Positions 45,091-45,150 of a stretch of 45,150 nucleotides of DNA are shown here, in pieces (within the stretch, counting starts at the first letter, position 1; every line of letters begins with the position of its first letter). The notes under the pieces are model-generated. The model saw only the letters and a list, made by a program, of their open reading frames with translations, ran no database searches and was not told the origin of the DNA. Source of the DNA: an uncultured Clostridia bacterium (GTDB lineage: Bacteria; Bacillota; Clostridia; Monoglobales; Monoglobaceae); NCBI GenBank assembly GCA_910580105.1, contig CAJTWN010000005.1, forward strand, positions 1 to 45,150, written 5' to 3'. The translations under genes were made by a program, and so were the position numbers.

Positions 45091-45150
45091 CGTCGGCGCT
45101 GGGCTTTGTCCTCATTTTCTCTTTCAGAGAAAATTTCGGCTTTCTGCCCG
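45091..45150. repeat. Third copy of the ATTTTCTCT hairpin unit, cut by the window end
   Basis: Shares CGTCGGCGC, CTCATTTTCTCTTTCAGAG and AAAATTTCG with the units at 41675 and 41848. The outer stem reads GGGC (45101-45104) with GCCC (45146-45149), where the other copies have CGGC with GCCG, a paired change. The right end of the outer stem lies beyond the window. Confidence 0.75.

Overview
The window looks like a chromosomal segment of a low-to-moderate GC Firmicute, most likely class Clostridia. Evidence: Clostridia-type RpoB/RpoC, an IreB-family protein, S-layer-homology (SLH) surface proteins, a lipoprotein cyclophilin, L-lactate dehydrogenase, consensus sigma-A promoters (TTGACA-17-TATAAT) and strong AGGAGG ribosome sites before most genes. 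I see no phage, insertion sequence, CRISPR array, tRNA or rRNA gene. A strong promoter at the left edge fires out of the window.

Layout. 1-3.0 kb: a rightward three-gene operon (membrane-anchored triple-SH3 protein, cell-wall amidase, APH-fold phosphotransferase), closed by a bidirectional terminator. 3.07-10.6 kb: rpoB-rpoC, leftward, standing alone without rplJ-rplL upstream or rpsL/fusA downstream. 11.05-13.7 kb: a secreted phosphodiester glycosidase with SLH anchor. 13.8-20.7 kb: cyclophilin lipoprotein, ftsH, a 21-unit CTCCAT/CTCCTT hexamer tract, pheS-pheT and ireB. 20.8-24.4 kb: a DUF2752 membrane protein, a small XRE regulator, proA, and about 1.5 kb of mostly non-coding DNA with two candidate structured RNAs. 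proA and tatD are driven by a perfectly palindromic pair of face-to-face promoters. 25.4-32.8 kb: an acetyltransferase, then a leftward MarR / adaptor / ABC ATPase / ABC permease / SLH-protein operon with a palindromic operator at its start. 32.9-38.5 kb: a small unknown gene, a CmpB-like membrane protein, ldh, trxB and a two-domain mannose-6-phosphate isomerase. 38.6-41.6 kb: a TrpXYZ-type ABC importer with a long leader. 42.2-45.0 kb: a two-component system.

How the parts relate. The window mixes essential information-processing genes (rpoBC, pheST, ftsH) with cell-envelope functions: amidase, two SLH proteins, the glycosidase, FtsH, cyclophilin and a MacAB-like export system under MarR control. 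Lactate and redox genes (ldh, trxB) sit together.

The least ordinary material is non-coding. (i) A ~115-bp element occurs twice, upstream of the CmpB-like gene and of trxB, with a conserved ten-base loop on a stem whose sequence differs by paired changes. (ii) A dense cluster of perfect hairpins lies at 41.7-42.2 kb, and one of its units recurs at the right edge with paired changes. (iii) Two terminator-bounded structured RNA candidates lie at 21.5-21.7 and 22.5-22.9 kb. (iv) There is the symmetric proA/tatD promoter. Start sites were moved from the longest ORF to the ribosome-site-supported codon for several genes; each entry says so. All identifications come from reading the sequence and from knowledge of the families; no searches were run.
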